64,000 nucleotides of DNA from [Mycobacterium] crassicus. Lineage in GTDB: Bacteria; Actinomycetota; Actinomycetes; Mycobacteriales; Mycobacteriaceae. Each line of letters begins with the position of its first letter. The stretch's first letter is position 1. Below are positions 21,042-33,435 of the stretch, piece by piece. The stretch is from positions 2,033,882 to 2,097,881 of the forward strand of contig NZ_CP084029.1 of NCBI RefSeq assembly GCF_020181615.1, given 5' to 3'. The translations under genes were made by a program, and so were the position numbers. The notes beneath the pieces were generated by a model that was not told the origin of the DNA, made no database searches, and was given only the letters and a program-made list of their open reading frames with translations.

Positions 21042-21437
21042 ATGAACAGTATCCAGGTTGCCGACGAGACCTTCGTCGCCGCACCCGACACACAGGTCGG
21101 CGCCGCTGTCGGTGACCGGTCGAATTGGCGCCGGTGGTGGCCGGACCTGCAACTGCAGGTGGTCGAGGACCGCGCCGAGAAGGGCGTCCGCTGGACGGTG
21201 AGCGGGCCGTTGACCGGCACCATGGAGATCTGGCTGGAGCCGATGCTCGACGGGGTGTTGCTGCATTATTTCCTGCACGCCGAACCCACCGGCGTCACCG
21301 GCCGCCAGCTGGCCCGGATGAACCTGGCGAAAATGGTTCACGTTCGTCGGGTAGCCGGTAAGAAGATGGCCTTCGAGGTCAAGGCTCGCCTCGAACAGTC
21401 CCGACCGGTGGGCGTCTCCCCGCTGGCTGTGAGCTGA
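21042..21437 (+). CDS. SRPBCC (START-like) domain protein, Rv2186c-like
   Basis: The 131-residue protein has the polyketide-cyclase/START-like pattern: a beta strand, W-rich turn (NWRRWWPDLQLQV), central strands and a long C-terminal helix (LARMNLAKMVHVRRVAGKKM). It likely binds a lipid-like ligand; no catalytic residue is evident. It is the first of a plus-strand run of five genes ending with the acyltransferase, and it sits beside fadD15, which suggests lipid metabolism. Confidence 0.8.
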   Translation: MNSIQVADETFVAAPDTQVGAAVGDRSNWRRWWPDLQLQVVEDRAEKGVRWTVSGPLTGTMEIWLEPMLDGVLLHYFLHAEPTGVTGRQLARMNLAKMVHVRRVAGKKMAFEVKARLEQSRPVGVSPLAVS

Positions 21438-21526
21438 TCCGCTGACCGGGTCGATACCGGGTGCGGCGAGGTACCGTTTCTGCCGGGGACCGGCGGTAGG
21501 CGCGAACGAGTTAGGGAAGTAACCAC

Positions 21527-21964
21527 GTGGCGGACAAGACAGCTCAGACGATCTATATCGCGGCGGATCCGGACACGGTGATGAAGGTGATCGCCGATAT
21601 CGGCGCCTACCCCGAGTGGGTCTCGGAGTACACCGAGGCCGAGGTGCTCGAAACCGACCCCGACGGTTACCCGAAGGTGGCCCGGATGGTGCTGGACGCC
21701 GCGGTGCTCAAGGACACCATGGTGTTGGACTATGACTGGTCGGCGGACCGCCGCTCGGTGCGCTGGTCGCTGGTGTCCAGTTCGCTGCTGAAGGCTCTCG
21801 ACGGCGAATACCGCTTGGCGCCCAAGGGGTCCGGAACCGAGGTCGTCTACGAGCTGTCGGTCGATCTGATGATTCCGATGATCGGTCTGCTCAAGCGCAA
21901 GGCGGAGCGGCGGCTCACCGACACCGCACTCAAGGACCTGAAGAAACGAGCCGAGGCTGAGTGA
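21527..21964 (+). CDS. SRPBCC (START-like) domain protein, Rv2185c/TB16.3-like
   Basis: This 145-residue second SRPBCC protein begins ADKTAQTIYIAADPDTVM and ends in a long amphipathic helix RKAERRLTDTALKDLKKRA. The pattern of YPEWVSEYTEAEV and the hydrophobic cavity strands fit a coenzyme Q-binding/START-like fold. Its stop overlaps the GTG of the ArsA-like ATPase gene by 4 bases, indicating coupling. The ligand is unknown. Confidence 0.85.
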   Translation: MADKTAQTIYIAADPDTVMKVIADIGAYPEWVSEYTEAEVLETDPDGYPKVARMVLDAAVLKDTMVLDYDWSADRRSVRWSLVSSSLLKALDGEYRLAPKGSGTEVVYELSVDLMIPMIGLLKRKAERRLTDTALKDLKKRAEAE

Positions 21965-23250
21965 AGCCGACTGCACCAGCGACGCCGGTCCCGGCGCGGA
22001 TCAGTCTGTTCGTCGGCAAGGGCGGCGTGGGCAAGTCCACGCTGGCGTCCGCGACTGCCGTCGCGCAGGCGCGCGCCGGTGAGCGGGTGCTGCTGATCTC
22101 CACCGATCAGGCGCATTCGGTCGGCGATGTGCTCGGCGTGGCGGTGACGCCCAGCGGGGACCGCGATCCCATCCCGGTGGTGTTCGACGACGGTGGCCTG
22201 GACGGTGGGCGGCTCGACGTACTGGCCCTGGACACCCTGGCACTGCTCGAGGCGCACTGGGTGGATGTGGTCGGCGTTCTGGCCGCGAGATTCCCGGAGT
22301 CGGATTTGGGCGATGTTGCCCCCGAAGAGCTTTCGGCGCTGCCGGGAGTCCAGGAGGTGCTCGGGCTGCACGAGGTCGGTGAGTTGGCCGGCTGCGGGCA
22401 ATGGGACCGGATCGTCGTCGACTGCGCGTCCACCGCCGATGCGATGCGGATGCTGACGTTGCCTGCCACCGTGGCGCTGTATGCGGAGCGGTCCTGGCCG
22501 CGGCACCGCAGACTCAGTGGCACCGAGGATGCCCATTCGGCCGCGTTGGTCGGGCTCATCGAGCGGATCAGCGGCGCCGCCGAGCGACTCGCCACGCTGC
22601 TGACCGACGAGGCGATGGTCGGTGCACACCTGGTGCTGACCGCCGAGCGGGTGGTGGCCGCCGAAGCCCTCCGGACCCTGGGATCGTTGGCACTGACCGG
22701 TGTTCGCGTCGAAGAGCTGATCGTCAACCAGATTTTGTTGCAGGATGATTCGTACGTCTACACCAACCTGCCGGCTCATCCGGCGTTCGACTGGTACGCC
22801 GAGCGGATCCGTGAACAGCGCGCTGTTCTCGAGGAGATGGACCGCGAGATCGGCGACGTGGCAATGGTGCTGGTGCCGCATCTGGCAGGGGAGCCGATCG
22901 GCCCGAAAGCGCTGGGCGAACTGCTCGACGGCAGCCGCCGCCGGGACGGCTCGGCGCTGCCGGGACCGGTGCGACCGGTGGTCGACCGGGAGTCGGGTTC
23001 CGGACTGGGTGCGGTGTACCGATTGCGGCTAGAGTTACCCCAGGTTGATTCCGGCGCGCTCAGTCTGGGCCGATCCGGCGACGAATTGATCATCGGTGTC
23101 GGCGGCACCAGGCGACGGGTTCGCCTGGCGTCGGTGCTGCGGCGGTGCACGGTTATGGACGCGACGCTGCGCGGTAGCGAATTGACGGTGCGCTTCCGGC
23201 CGGACCCGACGGTGTGGCCGATGAGCAGTGACGAGGAGGTGCGACGTTGA
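21961..23250 (+). CDS. ArsA/GET3-like ATPase (Rv2184c-like)
   Basis: The 429-residue protein carries the deviant Walker A motif FVGKGGVGKSTLASATA at about residue 20 and the switch/Walker B text LLISTDQAHSVGDVLG, both typical of ArsA/GET3. There is no arsB or arsR nearby. In this conserved mycobacterial group it is more likely a chaperone- or signalling-type ATPase than an arsenite pump. The C-terminal part (about 330-420) is strand-rich and resembles the hsp20-like tail of actinobacterial ArsA homologues. It is coupled to both neighbours by overlaps. Confidence 0.82.
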   Translation: MKPTAPATPVPARISLFVGKGGVGKSTLASATAVAQARAGERVLLISTDQAHSVGDVLGVAVTPSGDRDPIPVVFDDGGLDGGRLDVLALDTLALLEAHWVDVVGVLAARFPESDLGDVAPEELSALPGVQEVLGLHEVGELAGCGQWDRIVVDCASTADAMRMLTLPATVALYAERSWPRHRRLSGTEDAHSAALVGLIERISGAAERLATLLTDEAMVGAHLVLTAERVVAAEALRTLGSLALTGVRVEELIVNQILLQDDSYVYTNLPAHPAFDWYAERIREQRAVLEEMDREIGDVAMVLVPHLAGEPIGPKALGELLDGSRRRDGSALPGPVRPVVDRESGSGLGAVYRLRLELPQVDSGALSLGRSGDELIIGVGGTRRRVRLASVLRRCTVMDATLRGSELTVRFRPDPTVWPMSSDEEVRR

Positions 23251-23630
23251 ACGCTGGCGCGCACCCCGATCTGGGTGAGCTGGGACCGGAGCTGCGCAAG
23301 CTCGCCCAGGCGATCCTGGACCGCCTTGACCCGGCGGTGCGGGCGGCGGCGCTGCTGGCGGCGGCCGGCGACGGCCCCGGCAAGTGCCAGCAGCTGTGGT
23401 GCCCGGTGTGCGCGCTCGCGGCGTTGGTGAGCGGCGAGGAGCATCCACTGCTCACCGTGATCGCCGAGCACAGCGTCGCGTTGTTCGAAGTGATCCGTGC
23501 GGTGGTCGGTGAGACCGGTGCCGCGCCGGGCCCGCCGGATGACCCGCCCACCGGTCCGCCCGGAGGCGACGGCGATGGCGCGCGGGCCAGGTCCGGCTAC
23601 CAGCACATTCCGGTCACCGTCGAAAACTGA
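23247..23630 (+). CDS. Conserved hypothetical protein, Rv2183c-like
   Basis: The 127-residue protein starts at TTG 23247, overlapping the previous stop by 4 bases (TTGA) and preceded by GAGGAGGT at 23233-23240, which decides the start. It is helical with one CQQLWCPVCALAAL segment (three Cys, possibly metal-binding) and has a Pro/Gly-rich disordered tail. The helical part resembles short actinobacterial proteins paired with ArsA-like ATPases. Function is unknown. Confidence 0.75.
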   Translation: MNAGAHPDLGELGPELRKLAQAILDRLDPAVRAAALLAAAGDGPGKCQQLWCPVCALAALVSGEEHPLLTVIAEHSVALFEVIRAVVGETGAAPGPPDDPPTGPPGGDGDGARARSGYQHIPVTVEN

Positions 23631-23754
23631 GCGAACAGAGCAATCTGAGGAATTCCGCGGAATCGTCCATGTGATGAATCACCGTGTGGCCGTGACAACG
23701 GCAGGTCGGTAATGTTGGCGCGAACACGCGTTCGTGGGCTGGAGGGAGGGGCCG

Positions 23755-24489
23755 ATGTGGTATTGGCTGTTCAAGTACGTCTTCATGGGTCCGTTGCTCG
23801 CCCTGCTCGGTCGTCCGAAAGTCGAAGGACTGGAGAACGTCCCGAGCACCGGAGCGGTGATCCTGGCCAGCAATCACCTGGCCGTCGCGGACAGCTTCTA
23901 CCTACCGTTGGTGGTGCGTCGGCGCATCACCTTCCTGGCCAAGTCGGAATACTTCACCGGCACCGGCATCAAGGGCTGGTTCACCCGCTGGTTCTACACG
24001 GTCGCGGGCCAGGTGCCGATCGACCGCACTGACGCCGACACCGCAAAGGCAGCGCTGCACACCGCCGAGCGTCTGCTGGCGGACGGCAAGCTGCTCGGCA
24101 TCTACCCCGAGGGCACCCGTTCGCCCGACGGCAGGCTGTACAAGGGCAAGACCGGCCTGGCCCGGATGGCCCTGCACACCGGAGTCCCGGTGATCCCAGT
24201 GGCGATGATCGGCACCAATGTCGTCAACCCGCCGGGCTCCAAGATGTGGCGGTTCGGCCGGGTCACGGTCCGGTTCGGCAAGCCGATGGACTTCTCCCGC
24301 TTCGACGGGATGGCCGAGAACCGCTTCATCGAGCGGGCCGTCACCGACGAGGTGATCTACGAGCTGATGCGGCTGTCCGGACAGGAATACGTTGACGTCT
24401 ACGCGGCCAGCCTGAAAAACGGTGTCCCGCAACAAGACGCGTCAGCGGGTCAGCCGGTCGCCCGGTTTCCGGAGACCGCGGCAGGCTGA
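23755..24489 (+). CDS. 1-acylglycerol-3-phosphate acyltransferase (PlsC family)
   Basis: The protein has 244 residues from ATG 23755, chosen because GGAGGGAGGGG lies just upstream; an earlier in-frame GTG at 23734 precedes that site. It has the HX4D catalytic motif NHLAVADSF, the phosphate-binding [11 protein letters not shown], and a hydrophobic N-terminus for membrane association. It acylates lysophosphatidate or a related acceptor at the inner membrane (Rv2182c, 247 residues). Its last 40 bases overlap the converging mannosyltransferase gene. Confidence 0.9.
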   Translation: MWYWLFKYVFMGPLLALLGRPKVEGLENVPSTGAVILASNHLAVADSFYLPLVVRRRITFLAKSEYFTGTGIKGWFTRWFYTVAGQVPIDRTDADTAKAALHTAERLLADGKLLGIYPEGTRSPDGRLYKGKTGLARMALHTGVPVIPVAMIGTNVVNPPGSKMWRFGRVTVRFGKPMDFSRFDGMAENRFIERAVTDEVIYELMRLSGQEYVDVYAASLKNGVPQQDASAGQPVARFPETAAG

Positions 24490-25754
24490 TCCCGAGGCCC
24501 CGAGGACGTAGCACCGCGGGTTTTGATCGTGACGCCGGCCGTGACGATCACCGCCAGGGCCCACCACACGTACGACGCCCCGGCCAACTGGCGCCACCAG
24601 GTTGCGTCGGCCTCGTGATGTTCGGGCAGCAGATCGATCGGACTGCGCACCATCAGTGCCACTCCGGCCGCGCTGAGCACACCCAGCAGCACCGCCCGAT
24701 GGCGATAGCCCAATACGCCGGTCACCACCACGGTCGGCAACATCCACACCCAGTGGTGCGACCACGACACCGGTGAGACCACCAGGCCGAACAGCGCCAC
24801 GCAGACCAGTGCCAGGATCGGCTCCCCGGCTGCCAGCACCCGGCGGGCCGCCCACACCGCCAGCGCCAGCACCAGCAGGCTCGCCGCCGCCCACAGCACC
24901 GAGCGCATCTGATCGCTCAGCGGCAGCCGGGCCAGCGCCCCGGCCAGGTTCTGGTTGGTGTTCAGCGTGGCCCCGCCGATGCGGTCGGTGTTACGGACCG
25001 TGTGCGTCCAGTACTGCCAGGAGTCGCTCCAGGCCAGGGCGAAGCCCACCAGGGTCGCCGCCAGGAACGAGGCGACCGTGGTCACCGCGGCACGCACGTC
25101 ACGGCGCAACAGGAAATACAGCAGGAATACCGCCGGGGTCAGCTTCAGCGCGACCGCGACCCCCAGCAGCGCGCCGCGCGGCCAGTAGGTGCGGCGCGGC
25201 ACGCAATCGGCGATCACCAGGGTCATCAGCACCGCGTTGACCTGACCGAAATCGAAGTTGGCCCAGATCGGTTCGGCGTCAAGCCAAATGGCCGCCGCGA
25301 CGATCGCCACCGCCAGCACACCCCGGCGCCACCAGAGCGGGCCGGTCCCACTGTTCTGGGCGCCGGCGACGCCCAGGCCGGTCAGCACGATGGTGATCGA
25401 CACCACCAGCAGCAGCGTGGACAGCACCGTCAGTGCGGCGGTGCCGACACCCAACGACACCCAGGTCAGCGGCGCGAACAACACCGCGGCGATCGGGGGA
25501 TAGGTGAACGGCAGCACGGTGCCGTCGATCTGGGTGGCGAACCAGTCGTCGCCGTAGAGCGGCAGACCGTCACGCCAGGCCTGTGCGGCCATTCGGTAGA
25601 CGTCGACGTCGATGTGGTACGGCGTGCTGCCCAGTGCCCGCCATGTCGTGTAGCCCAGGGCTGCGATTGCCAGCAAGGCGAAGATCCACCAAACGGCCCA
25701 ACCGCTGATGCCCCCGTGCCGACGGCCCGGGTCGGGCGGCCGAGATGTAGTCAT
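24450..25754 (-). CDS. GT-C alpha-(1->2)-mannosyltransferase (Rv2181-like)
   Basis: The 434-residue polytopic protein has about ten membrane segments and a periplasmic first loop of the DUF2029/GT87 type, with [19 protein letters not shown] near residue 50 (conserved acidic residue) and [15 protein letters not shown]. In M. tuberculosis Rv2181 adds alpha-1,2-mannose branches to the lipomannan backbone using polyprenyl-phosphomannose. The match in topology and neighbourhood (next to the PlsC gene) supports that role. The 3' end overlaps the acyltransferase gene by 40 bp. Confidence 0.85.
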   Translation of the reverse strand: MTTSRPPDPGRRHGGISGWAVWWIFALLAIAALGYTTWRALGSTPYHIDVDVYRMAAQAWRDGLPLYGDDWFATQIDGTVLPFTYPPIAAVLFAPLTWVSLGVGTAALTVLSTLLLVVSITIVLTGLGVAGAQNSGTGPLWWRRGVLAVAIVAAAIWLDAEPIWANFDFGQVNAVLMTLVIADCVPRRTYWPRGALLGVAVALKLTPAVFLLYFLLRRDVRAAVTTVASFLAATLVGFALAWSDSWQYWTHTVRNTDRIGGATLNTNQNLAGALARLPLSDQMRSVLWAAASLLVLALAVWAARRVLAAGEPILALVCVALFGLVVSPVSWSHHWVWMLPTVVVTGVLGYRHRAVLLGVLSAAGVALMVRSPIDLLPEHHEADATWWRQLAGASYVWWALAVIVTAGVTIKTRGATSSGPRDQPAAVSGNRATG

Positions 25755-25837
25755 GTCGCCGCACAGCCTAACGGGTGTTCACGCCATACCGGCGGTGGTC
25801 CGGGCGTGGTGTGCCGCGAGGGCGTACGTTCTCTTAG

Positions 25838-26893
25838 GTGCTGGAATGGTTCCGCGACGACATCGTCGACCGCGGCAGACTGCCACTGTTGTGCTGTCTG
25901 GTCGCGTTCCTGGTGACGTTTTTGGTGACCCGCTCGGTGGTGCGCTACATCCGCAGTACCGCCGGGCGTGTCGGCGCGCCCCGGTGGTGGCAGCCGCGCA
26001 ACCTGCAGTTCGGGTCCAAGCACATCCACCACGTGGTGTTCGGGGTGGTGTTTGTGATGGTCTCCGGGGTGACGCTGGTGGCCGCCGGGCCGAACGCGCA
26101 TGAGCCGGCGTTCAGCCTGGCCGCGATAGCGTTCGGGATCGGGGCGGCGCTGGTGCTCGACGAGTACGCGCTGATCCTGCACCTGTCCGACGTGTACTGG
26201 GAGGAGGACGGGCGGGCCTCGGTGGACGCCGTGTTCGCCGCCACCGCGGTCACCGGACTGTTGGTGCTGGGCTTTCATCCCCTGACGTTTGTGCTGTCCA
26301 CGTGGCACGACACCTCCTCGCCGGTGATCCACGCGGGGGTGATCGCCAGCCTGGTGATGGCGCTGCCGCTGGGTGTGGTGGTGCTGTTGAAGGGCAAGGT
26401 GTGGACCGGGTTGATCGGGATGTTCTTCTTCCCGCTGCTGCTGGTCGGTGCCATTCGGATGTCGCGGCCGCACGCGCCGTGGGCGCGCTGGTGGTACCTG
26501 CAGAACAGCGAGCGGATGCGCCGCGCGCTGGAGCGGGAACGGTGGCTGCGCCGCCCGGTGATTCAGGCCAAGCTCTGGCTGCAGGACGCTGTCGCGGGCC
26601 GGCCCCAGTTGCCCGATGATCGCGTCGTCGATGCCGAACTCGACCGTGAGGTGCGCGCGGCGGCGGCGCCGACGGAGCCGATCATGATCGGACGTCCGTG
26701 GGTATCCACCCGGCGTCCTCCCGCCGGACCGCCGCCGGCCGGGCGCACGCCGTCCGGGCCGCCACCGGCCGGGCGCACGCCCTCCGGGCCTGTACCCAAC
26801 CGCGCGGTCCGGGAGGCGTCGGCGCCGACGATGCCCTTTTCGGTGCCGGTCTCGCCCCGTCCGCTGCGCAGACCCGACGGGCCGCGGCGGTGA
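25838..26893 (+). CDS. Integral membrane protein (Rv2180c-like) with Pro-rich tail
   Basis: From GTG 25838 the protein has 351 residues, with about seven hydrophobic segments up to residue 215 and then a long soluble tail. The tail contains two perfect PPPAGRTPSG decapeptides encoded by 30-bp tandem units (26729-26788), making the protein longer than my recollection of Rv2180c (about 295). TACGTT ends 7 bases before GTG, so the mRNA may be leaderless. The stop overlaps the next start (GTGA). Function is unknown. Confidence 0.8.
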   Translation: MLEWFRDDIVDRGRLPLLCCLVAFLVTFLVTRSVVRYIRSTAGRVGAPRWWQPRNLQFGSKHIHHVVFGVVFVMVSGVTLVAAGPNAHEPAFSLAAIAFGIGAALVLDEYALILHLSDVYWEEDGRASVDAVFAATAVTGLLVLGFHPLTFVLSTWHDTSSPVIHAGVIASLVMALPLGVVVLLKGKVWTGLIGMFFFPLLLVGAIRMSRPHAPWARWWYLQNSERMRRALERERWLRRPVIQAKLWLQDAVAGRPQLPDDRVVDAELDREVRAAAAPTEPIMIGRPWVSTRRPPAGPPPAGRTPSGPPPAGRTPSGPVPNRAVREASAPTMPFSVPVSPRPLRRPDGPRR

Positions 26894-27378
26894 GGTACTT
26901 CTACGACACCGAATTCATCGAGGACGGCCGCACCATCGAACTGGTATCGATCGGCGTGGTCGCCGAGGACGGGCGCGAGTACTACGCGGTGTCCACCGAA
27001 TTCGATCCGGGCCGGGCCGGACCGTGGGTGCGCACCCATGTGCTGCCCAAGCTGCCGTCCCCGGCTTCCAAGGCGTGGCGTTCGCGCAGCCGGATCCGCG
27101 CCGACCTCGAGGAGTTCCTCGGCGTGGACAGCGGTGAGCCGATCGAATTGTGGGCGTGGGTCGCCGCCTACGACCATGTGGTGCTCTGCCAGTTGTGGGG
27201 GGCGATGCCGGACCTGCCGGCCCCGATTCCGCGCTTCACCCATGAATTGCGGCAACTGTGGGAGGACCGGGGCCGCCCGCGCCTGCCAGCGCGATCGCAG
27301 GGCAGTCACGACGCGCTGGTGGACGCCCGCGACCAGTTGGTTCGCTTCCAGGTCATCACCCAGACTGAACTGGCCTGA
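26890..27378 (+). CDS. 3'-5' exoribonuclease, RNase AS family
   Basis: From GTG 26890, overlapping the upstream stop by 4 bases, the protein has 162 residues (Rv2179c about 168). It is a DEDDh exonuclease: YFYDTEFIEDG supplies the first Asp/Glu pair at residues 6-8, LWAWVAAYDHVVL the middle Asp, and SHDALVDARDQ the His and last Asp. In M. tuberculosis this fold degrades adenylate-rich RNA. aroG follows 33 bp downstream but probably has its own promoter. Confidence 0.88.
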   Translation: MRYFYDTEFIEDGRTIELVSIGVVAEDGREYYAVSTEFDPGRAGPWVRTHVLPKLPSPASKAWRSRSRIRADLEEFLGVDSGEPIELWAWVAAYDHVVLCQLWGAMPDLPAPIPRFTHELRQLWEDRGRPRLPARSQGSHDALVDARDQLVRFQVITQTELA

Positions 27379-28797
<1,419 letters not shown>

Positions 28798-28833
28798 GGG
28801 TAACTGTGCATGCTCGCGCGGGTTGGTGGCGGG

Positions 28834-30030
28834 CTAAAGCAGCGCGCCTACGTTGTTGCCCAGGGTCCATCCCAGGGCGGCAACGAGTCCGGTGAGCGCG
28901 AACACCACCGCCAGCCAGATCACCACCATGCGGCGCGCGTGTGCGCGCTCCAGCACGAACCGGCTCAGCTCGATCCCGCCGAATTCCCCTGTCACCAGCT
29001 GATATTGGGTGTCCGTGTCGGTCTCCCAGTCCTGCGGAGCGCGGGTCATGTGCAGGGTGGGATTGGGCGGCGGGGGCGGTTGACGTGGGGCCGGGTGGGG
29101 TGCCGGATCCGGGCGGGCCGCGATGTGTTGGGCGGAGTTGGCCGGAGCCGGCACCCGGAACCGGGGCAAGTCCAATCGGTGCGCGATCGCATCCACCGCG
29201 GCGGCCATGTCGATCCCGTCGGCGTACCGGTCGGCCGGGTCGAGGGCCGTCGCATGGGCCACCAGCTCATCGAATTCCCTTGGCACGCCGTCGATCGCGG
29301 AGCTGGGCGGCGGAACATCATGATCCAGTCGCTGATAGGCCACCGCCAGCTGGGAGTCCCCGGAGAACGGCGTGCGGCCGGTCAGCAGCTCGTAGGTGAG
29401 CACCCCGACCCCGTACACATCGCTGGCGGGCCCGGCGTTTCCGTCGCGGACCTGTTCCGGTGACAGGTAGGCCGCGGTGCCCAGAATCACGTTGGTCGAG
29501 GTGATCCCGGCCGCGGCGATGGCTCGCACCAAGCCGAAGTCGACCACCTTCACGCCGCCGTCGTCAGAGATCAAGATGTTCTCCGGCTTGACGTCGCGGT
29601 GCACGAGGCCGGCGCGATGCGCGATCCCCAGTGCCCCCAGAACCGGGCGGAGCACCGCGGCCACGGCGTGCGGCGGCATCGGTCCGCGCTCGTTGAGCAG
29701 TTCCCGCAGGGTGCCGCCCTCGACCAGTTCCATCACCAGGAACGGCTGGCCGGCATCGCACGGGGTGCCGAACCCCTGGTCGTAGACCGCCACCAGGCCC
29801 GGGTCCTTGAGCCGGGCGACCGCCCGCGCCTCGAGCTGGAATCGGGTCAAGAACTGCTGGTCGCCGGCGTAGCGCAGGTCCATCACCTTCACCGCGACCG
29901 GGCGGTCCAGACGCTCGTCGAGACCGCGGTACACGGTGGACGTGCCGCCGGTGGCGATCCGGGTCCCGACCCGGTACCGACCGTCCAGTAGGGCGCCCTC
30001 CAGCGCATCCCGTCCCCACTCAACAGTCAC
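28834..30030 (-). CDS. pknL: Serine/threonine protein kinase PknL
   Basis: PknL (398 residues; Rv2176 399) has a Hanks-type kinase domain (about 18-280): IATGGTSTVYRG (P-loop), VAVKVMDL (Lys), HRDVKPENILI (catalytic loop), VVDFGLVRAI (DFG) and an activation loop with GITSTNVI (Thr sites). A Pro-rich juxtamembrane region is followed by one helix near the C-terminus (VIWLAVVFALTGLVAALGW), and there is almost no extracellular part. It diverges from the gene of its reported substrate, the Rv2175c-like DNA-binding protein, across 54 bp. Confidence 0.95.
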   Translation of the reverse strand: MTVEWGRDALEGALLDGRYRVGTRIATGGTSTVYRGLDERLDRPVAVKVMDLRYAGDQQFLTRFQLEARAVARLKDPGLVAVYDQGFGTPCDAGQPFLVMELVEGGTLRELLNERGPMPPHAVAAVLRPVLGALGIAHRAGLVHRDVKPENILISDDGGVKVVDFGLVRAIAAAGITSTNVILGTAAYLSPEQVRDGNAGPASDVYGVGVLTYELLTGRTPFSGDSQLAVAYQRLDHDVPPPSSAIDGVPREFDELVAHATALDPADRYADGIDMAAAVDAIAHRLDLPRFRVPAPANSAQHIAARPDPAPHPAPRQPPPPPNPTLHMTRAPQDWETDTDTQYQLVTGEFGGIELSRFVLERAHARRMVVIWLAVVFALTGLVAALGWTLGNNVGALL

Positions 30031-30084
30031 CTGGTCATGGTAGGTGGGCGGGCGCCCGGCCCAGCGGCTTTAAACTCTGATGTC

Positions 30085-30489
30085 GTGAGCAGCATTCCCG
30101 CCGCCGAAGACGTCCTTGAGCCCGACGAACCGACATACGACCTGCCCCACGTAGCTGAGATGCTCGGGCTGCCGGTCACCAAGGTCCATCAGCACCTGCG
30201 CGACAACCACCTGATGGCGGTGCGGCGCGATGGCGTGCTGCTGATCCCACAGGTGTTCTTCACCGACGAGGGCGACGTGGTGAAAAGCCTGCCGGGGCTG
30301 CTGGCGGTGCTGTCCGACGGGGGATACCTGCCGACCGACATCATCCGGTGGCTGTTCACCCCGGATGCGTCGCTGTCGTTGACCCGAGACGGTGTCAAAG
30401 AACCGGTCCCCAACGCCCGCCCGATCGACGCCCTGCATGCCCACCAGGCCCGCGAGGTGATGCGCCGGGCTCAGGCCATGGCGTACTGA
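30085..30489 (+). CDS. DNA-binding protein, PknL substrate (Rv2175c-like)
   Basis: The 134-residue protein has a winged-helix segment, YDLPHVAEMLGLPVTKVHQH, followed by a C-terminal domain ending AREVMRRAQAMAY. In M. tuberculosis Rv2175c is phosphorylated by PknL on an N-terminal Thr, which lowers DNA binding; a Thr is present here in DEPTYDLPH. GTG 30085 lies 8 bases after TAAACT (30071-30076), so the transcript may be leaderless. It converges with mptA with 2 bp between the stops. Confidence 0.88.
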   Translation: MSSIPAAEDVLEPDEPTYDLPHVAEMLGLPVTKVHQHLRDNHLMAVRRDGVLLIPQVFFTDEGDVVKSLPGLLAVLSDGGYLPTDIIRWLFTPDASLSLTRDGVKEPVPNARPIDALHAHQAREVMRRAQAMAY

Positions 30490-30491
30490 CC

Positions 30492-32066
30492 TCAGCCGGC
30501 GTCGGCGGCCTGCGGTGTCGCGGAAGGCCTCGTGAGCCGGTACCAGGCGTATATCGCGCATCCGGTCGCCCCGATCACGTGCAGCCAGGAATACATGCCG
30601 TGCGACCCGTCGGGTTTGAAGATCACCATGATCCAGGTCGAGGCCGCGGCGATCGCGGCGATCGCGGTCGGTGAACGGACCACGGTGGCAGCCGCCGCCA
30701 ACGGCCAGGTGTAGTACCAGGGCAGCGCGGCCGGCACGAACAGCACCACGACCAGCATGGCCCAGGCGATCCCGGCGACCGCCGACCGATCGTCGCGGCG
30801 GGCCCGCCACCACAGCACCGGAAGCACCAGAGCGATCACCACGATCCCGGTGATGCGGGTGATGTGCAGTGCGGCATAGAAATTGATCGGGGCGATCAGG
30901 CCGAAGACGGCGTGGATGAGATTGGCGGTCGCGGTGGGAACGGTGAGCCAGTTGATGATCTTGACGTTGCCGGCCAGCAGTGCGGTCAACCAGCCCATTC
31001 CCACCCCGGCCAGCGCCGACAGTGCCGCGAACATGGCGACGACGATCGCCGCGGAAATGCCTGATGCGGTCACGAATGCCCGCACCGTCGGGTAGCCGCG
31101 GCGTCCATGTCGCGGTTCCGGCGTCGGCTCTCCTTCGTCGAGCCTCGCTGAACCGCGCGGTTCGCGCAGTCGGCGCATCCAGATCCACACCAGGAATGGC
31201 AGGGCGATCACCGCCGTGGCCTTCACCGCAGCGGCCAGCGCCACCAGGGCCACTCCTGCCAGTGGCCGCCCGCGCAGGGTCAGCGCGATTCCGGCGACCA
31301 TCAGCCCGACCATCAGCATCTCGTTGTGAACCCCACCCATCAGGTGGATGATCACCAGCGGGTTGAGCACTGCGAGGAACAGCGCGGCCGAGGCGCTGCC
31401 CCCGACCCGGCGGGCCACCTGCGGCGCGGCCCAGATCAACAGCGCCAGCCCGGGCAGCATGCACAGCCGCAACACCATGGTGCCGACCACCACGTTGTTA
31501 CCCACCAGGATCGTGACGAGTTTGGCGACCAGGATGAACGCCGGGCCGTAGGGCGCCGTCGTCGCCGCCCAGATCGGGCTGACGTCGTCGAGCAGGGGAT
31601 TGGGGTTCTCGACCGGACCGACCTGGTACGGGTCGAAACCGTCGCGCAACAGGGCGCCCTGGGCCAGGTAGGAGTAGGTGTCGCGGCTGAACACCGGAAC
31701 CGACAGCAGCAGCGGGGCCAACCAGAAGCCGGTGGTGGCGATCAGCGTGTATTCGGTTACGGTGCGGTCGATCACGCGCCGGCCCAGGCCGAACCAGGCC
31801 AGCAGCATCACCGCGACGCCGGTCCACAGCAGTACCGACGACAGCACCAGACCGTGGCCGAAGCGCAGCCAGGACAGGTGCAGCGACTCCAGCACCGGGT
31901 CCTGGATTCGGGTGCTGCCGGCACCCAGGCCGCCCACCGTGATCAGCGTGGCGCCCAGACAGCCGAGCCATGCTGCGCCGGCCTGCTCGCTGGTGGCGAA
32001 CTGCCGCAGCCGGGTCAGCGCTCGGGTGGAGTCGGCTGGAACCGTCGATGTGGTGGGGGTAGACAT
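30492..32066 (-). CDS. mptA: Alpha-(1->6)-mannopyranosyltransferase MptA
   Basis: This 524-residue GT-C glycosyltransferase has about 13 membrane helices. The first periplasmic loop carries PVFSRDTYSYLAQGALLRDG with the acidic catalytic motif, followed by DPYQVGPVENPNPLLD. It extends the alpha-1,6-mannan core of lipomannan and LAM from polyprenyl-phosphomannose (Rv2174, 516 residues). idsA2 lies 16 bp upstream on the same strand, linking prenyl carrier supply and mannan synthesis. Confidence 0.92.
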   Translation of the reverse strand: MSTPTTSTVPADSTRALTRLRQFATSEQAGAAWLGCLGATLITVGGLGAGSTRIQDPVLESLHLSWLRFGHGLVLSSVLLWTGVAVMLLAWFGLGRRVIDRTVTEYTLIATTGFWLAPLLLSVPVFSRDTYSYLAQGALLRDGFDPYQVGPVENPNPLLDDVSPIWAATTAPYGPAFILVAKLVTILVGNNVVVGTMVLRLCMLPGLALLIWAAPQVARRVGGSASAALFLAVLNPLVIIHLMGGVHNEMLMVGLMVAGIALTLRGRPLAGVALVALAAAVKATAVIALPFLVWIWMRRLREPRGSARLDEGEPTPEPRHGRRGYPTVRAFVTASGISAAIVVAMFAALSALAGVGMGWLTALLAGNVKIINWLTVPTATANLIHAVFGLIAPINFYAALHITRITGIVVIALVLPVLWWRARRDDRSAVAGIAWAMLVVVLFVPAALPWYYTWPLAAAATVVRSPTAIAAIAAASTWIMVIFKPDGSHGMYSWLHVIGATGCAIYAWYRLTRPSATPQAADAG

Positions 32067-32082
32067 GGGAGCTCCGGGGCGA

Positions 32083-33435
<1,353 letters not shown>

